Assembly (NCBI GenBank): GCA_015039365.1
Contig: WION01000554.1
Coordinates: forward strand, 1 to 34,209
From: Amanita rubescens
Lineage: Eukaryota; Basidiomycota; Agaricomycetes; Agaricales; Amanitaceae
Length of the DNA: 34,209 nt
Direction: 5' to 3'
The position numbers and the translations under genes were made by a program. Below, piece after piece: positions 30,957-34,209 of this stretch. The notes beneath the pieces were generated by a model. It had not been told where the DNA came from. It saw only the letters and a program-made list of their open reading frames with translations, and did no database searches. Numbering within the stretch: position 1 is the stretch's first letter; each line of letters opens with the position of its first letter.

Positions 30957-33900
30957 TCATTGGACTGCATGAAATGTGAGTGAAGTAGAAGTTGAAGTGT
31001 GTAAACTGCAACATACCAACGGTACTATTTGCTGTGAATTCATTGTATCCCTTTCTTTGGAAATTTTATCAAGATTTTCCATGAAATGGAGGGTCATTGG
31101 GTGCTGGTGCCCTATAACTTGTTGCATATTTGTAACAGCATCAGATAACAAGGCCTGTGCTTCATGCCATTTTCCCTGATTCCTATAATTCAATGCCAAT
31201 TTGGCCATGCTCAGAAGAGTGTATAGATGATCCAGTCCAAGCTTTGTTTTTCTTGTATTCATCACTTCTAAATACAGCTTTTCTGCCTCATCCCATCTTC
31301 CTTGATGTCTGTATGTGCCTGCCAAATTGTCCATGCTCTCAAGAGTGCCTGGATGGTCTGGTCCAAGCTTTGTTTTTCTTGTATTCATCACTTCCAAATG
31401 CAGCTTCTCTGCTTCATCCCATCTTCCTTGATAACTGTATGTGTTTGCCAAATCATTCATGTTCACAAGAGTGTCTGGATGGTCCAGTCCAAGCTTTGTT
31501 TTTCTTGTATTCATCACTTCCAAATACAGCTTCTCTGCCTCATCCCATCTTCCTTGATCAGCATATGTGGTTGCCAAATTGTTCATGCTCATAAGAGTGT
31601 ATGGATGATCCAGTCCAAGCTTTGATTTGCTCATCATATCCATCACTTCCAACTGCAGCTTCTCTGCCTCATCCCATCTTCTTTGATGACTGTATATTTT
31701 TGCCAAATTGTTCATGCTCATAAGAGTGTATGGACGGTCCAGTCCAAGCTTTGATTTGCTAATCATATCCATCACTTCCAACTGCACCTTCTCTGCCTCA
31801 CCCCATCTTCCTTGATCACTATATGTAATTGCCAAATTGTTCATGCTCATAAGTGTGTCTGGGTGGTCCAGTCCAAGCTTTGTTTTTCTTGTATTCAACA
31901 CTACTAACTGCAGCTTCTCTGCCTCATCCCATCTTCCTTGATGACTGTATGTGCTTGCCAAATTGTTCATGCTCACAAGAGTGTCTGGATGGTCCAGTCC
32001 AAGGTTCATTTTTCTTGTATTCATTACTTCCAACTGCAGCTTCTCTGCCTCATCCCATCTTCCTTGATGACTGTATGTGCTTGCCAATTGTTCATGCTCA
32101 CAAGGGTGTCTGGATGGTCTGGTCCAAGCTTTGGTTTTGTTGTATTTATCATTTCCAACTGCAGCTTCTCCGCTTCATCCCATCTTCCTTGATTACTGTA
32201 TGTGCTTGCCAATTGTTCATGCTCACAAGAGTATTTGGATGGTACAGTCCAAGCTTTGTTTTTCTTGCATTCATCACTTCCAAATGCATTTTCTCTGCCT
32301 CATCCCATCTTCCCTGATGACTGTATGTGTTTGCCAAATCATGCATGCACACAAGAGTGTCTGGATGGTCCAGTCCAAACTTTGTCTTTCTTGTATTCAT
32401 CACATCCAAATGCATTTTCTCTGCCTCATCCCATCTTCCTTGATGACTGTATATTTTTGCCAAACTGTTCATGCTCATAAGAGTGTCTGGATGGTCCAGT
32501 CCAAGCTTTGTTTTTCTTGTATTCATCACTTCCAACTGCAGCTTCTCTGCCTCATCCCATCTTCCTTGACGACTGTAGGTGCTTGCCAAATTGTTCACAC
32601 TCACAAGAGTGTCTGGATGGTCCCGTCCAAGCTTTGTTTTTCTTGTATTCATCACTTCCAACTGCAGCTTCTCTGCTTCATCCCATCTTCCTTGACGACT
32701 GTATGTGCTTGCCAAATTGTTCATGCTCACAAGAGTGTCTGGATGGTACAATCCAAGCTTTGTCTTTCTTGTATTCATCACTTCCAAATGCACTTTCTCT
32801 GCCTCATCCCATCTTCCCTGATGACTGTATGTGTTTGCCAAATCATGCATGCACACAAGCGTGTCTGGATGGTCCATTCCAAGCTTTGTCTTTCTTGTAT
32901 TCATCACTTCCAAATGCATTTTCTCTGCCTCATCCCACCTTCCTTTATTACTGTATGTATTTGCCAATTTGTTTATGCTCCAAGAGTGTCTGGATGGTCC
33001 AGTCCAAGCTTTGTCTTTCTTGTATTCATCACATCCAAATGCATTTTCTCTGCCTCATCCCATCTTCCTTGATTACTGTATGTGTTTGCCAAATCATGCA
33101 TGCACACAAGAGTGTCTGGGTGGTCCAGTCCAAGCTTTGTCTTTCTTGTATTCATCACTTCCAAATGCATTTTCTCTGCCTCATCCATTTTCCTTTATTA
33201 CTGTATGTGTTTGCCAATTTGTTCATGCTCACAAGAGTGTCTGGATGGTCCAGTCCAAGCTTTGTCTTTCTTGTATTCATCACATCCAAATGCATTTTCT
33301 CTGCCTCATCCCATCTCCCTTGATGACTGTATGTGTTTGCCAAATCATGCATACACAAGAGTGTCTGGATGGTCCAGTCCAAGCTTTGTCTTTCTTGTAT
33401 TCAGCACTTCCAAACTTTGCATTTTTCTGCCTCATCCCACTCTCCTTGATGGCTGCATGTTTTTGCCAAATTGTTCATGCTCACAAGAGTCTTTAAGTGG
33501 TGGCACCCAAGCCTTGCATTTCTCTCATTCACTGTCACCCGCAACAACTTTTCACTTGCATTCCAATCACCCACACGATAAAAACAAATGAAAATCTTTC
33601 ATATTCATCATCATAATAGGTGATCTCCCACTTCATTTTTAATGCATGTGAAGCATTTGACCTAACATGTGGTACAAGTATTCGACAAAATGTATAGTTA
33701 TCAACATCATAGTCAGAATCACTGAACAAGATAACATTGCTCTTGCTTTCAGATACAATCTGAAATTCCTCCCTTTGGCAGCTGCTCCTGCTCCATGAAT
33801 TTACCAATTGATGCATTGAATACAGGTGATTATGGGATTTGATCAAGGAAATGATAGCAAGACTTGAATCCATCAAGAAATTGAAATTTATCCCATATAC

Positions 33901-34209
33901 CTTCTTTACTCAAGAACAAGGTCTTATGATCTAATAGTTTCACTGATAATGGAAGCCCATTCTCTGCTTCTTCATCTAAATTTCTTTCCATATAGTTCTC
34001 AGCAGCATTTTTGAATAATTCTTCTGGTATATTGGCATGATCCAGAAATGCAAAAATTCTCAATACAGTGATGGCACTTTGTGCTGCAGGAGCTTCTCTT
34101 TCTATGCCCTTTGCAGCAATTCTCTCAATTTCATGCATTGCAACATCCATGTTCCATATGTAGATGTTCCGTAATCTGATGCCCCTCTGAACTTAGGACT
34201 TGACATTAA
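30957..34209 (-). CDS. NB-ARC-TPR (NLR-type) protein, 3' part, several frameshifts
   Basis: The minus strand runs in from the window edge. Near 34190-33830: IYIWNMDVAMHEIERIA, then SAITVLRIFAFLDHANIPEE, LFKNAAENYMERN and LLDHKTLFLSKEG, the winged-helix region after NB-ARC in basidiomycete NLRs. A shifted frame continues LIKSHNHLYSMHQLVNSW and CRILVPHVRSNA. About 20 TPRs of 42 residues follow (KLGLDHPDTLVSMNNLASTY, then SHQGRWDEAEKL), and a C-terminal cap with GHQHPMTLHFMENLDKI. Stop at 30957. Repeat cores recur every ~126 bp from 33490 to 31090. At least seven small indels break the frame, near 33855, 33585, 33355, 33190, 32970, 32210 and 32085, several in short A or T runs. Either a pseudogene or uncorrected sequence. 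The P-loop ATPase domain, expected upstream, is outside the window. Its C-terminal cap resembles that of the plus-strand TPR gene: the two are paralogues. Confidence 0.8.

Noticed and set aside
31157..33591. Plus-strand ORFs over the NB-ARC-TPR gene, up to about 330 codons
   Set aside because: Same cause: antisense of in-frame 126-bp TPR repeats.

Overview
The window looks like nuclear DNA from a filamentous basidiomycete, most likely an Agaricomycete. Three things point there. First, there are long kinesin-light-chain-type TPR arrays with the HPDTL...NLA.TY..QGRWDEAE signature, one following the C-terminal part of an NB-ARC domain; such NB-ARC/NACHT-TPR genes are greatly expanded in Agaricomycetes. 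Second, there are remnants of fungal NACHT-type NLR genes. Third, the few recognisable introns are 49-69 bp with GT...AG ends. No tRNA, rRNA, CRISPR array or intact transposase was recognised.

Layout. (1) 1-9.5 kb is CpG-rich and mostly decayed. It holds a possible small-exon gene (0.8-1.65 kb), two broken NACHT fragments facing each other (2.86-4.11 kb), a truncated RRM gene (6.2-7.17 kb, minus strand), two minisatellites, several short dispersed repeats and a MITE-like inverted repeat (8.3-8.5 kb). (2) 9.6-14.05 kb has a few unassigned ORFs but is packed with unique, perfect, short inverted repeats; I located 24 with stems of 7 bp or more. (3) 14,608-26,360 is one giant inverted-repeat structure. 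Each side has a ~590-bp unique arm followed by a head-to-tail array of a 52-bp unit: about 113 units on the left and about 72 in the opposite orientation on the right. The arrays enclose a 0.9-kb central loop. It has the architecture of a foldback transposon and no visible coding capacity. (4) 26.4-28.16 kb (plus strand) is a TPR gene lacking its 5' part, with about 14 repeats of 126 bp. (5) 28.16-30.96 kb is almost CpG-free and has no convincing gene. (6) 30.96-34.21 kb (minus strand) is the 3' part of an NB-ARC-TPR gene with about 20 TPRs and several frameshifts; its nucleotide-binding domain lies beyond the window edge.

How it fits together. The window reads as a fast-evolving, repeat-rich compartment around NLR-type genes. 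Sequence from 14,608 rightwards (the non-array parts of the element, the TPR genes and the intergenic DNA) is strongly CpG-depleted. The left flank is not, so 14,608 is both the element edge and a compositional border. The 52-bp units keep two CpGs each. The many private one-base indels in the arrays and in the TPR genes could be true decay, but they also look like unpolished long-read sequence, so fine-scale conclusions there need raw reads.
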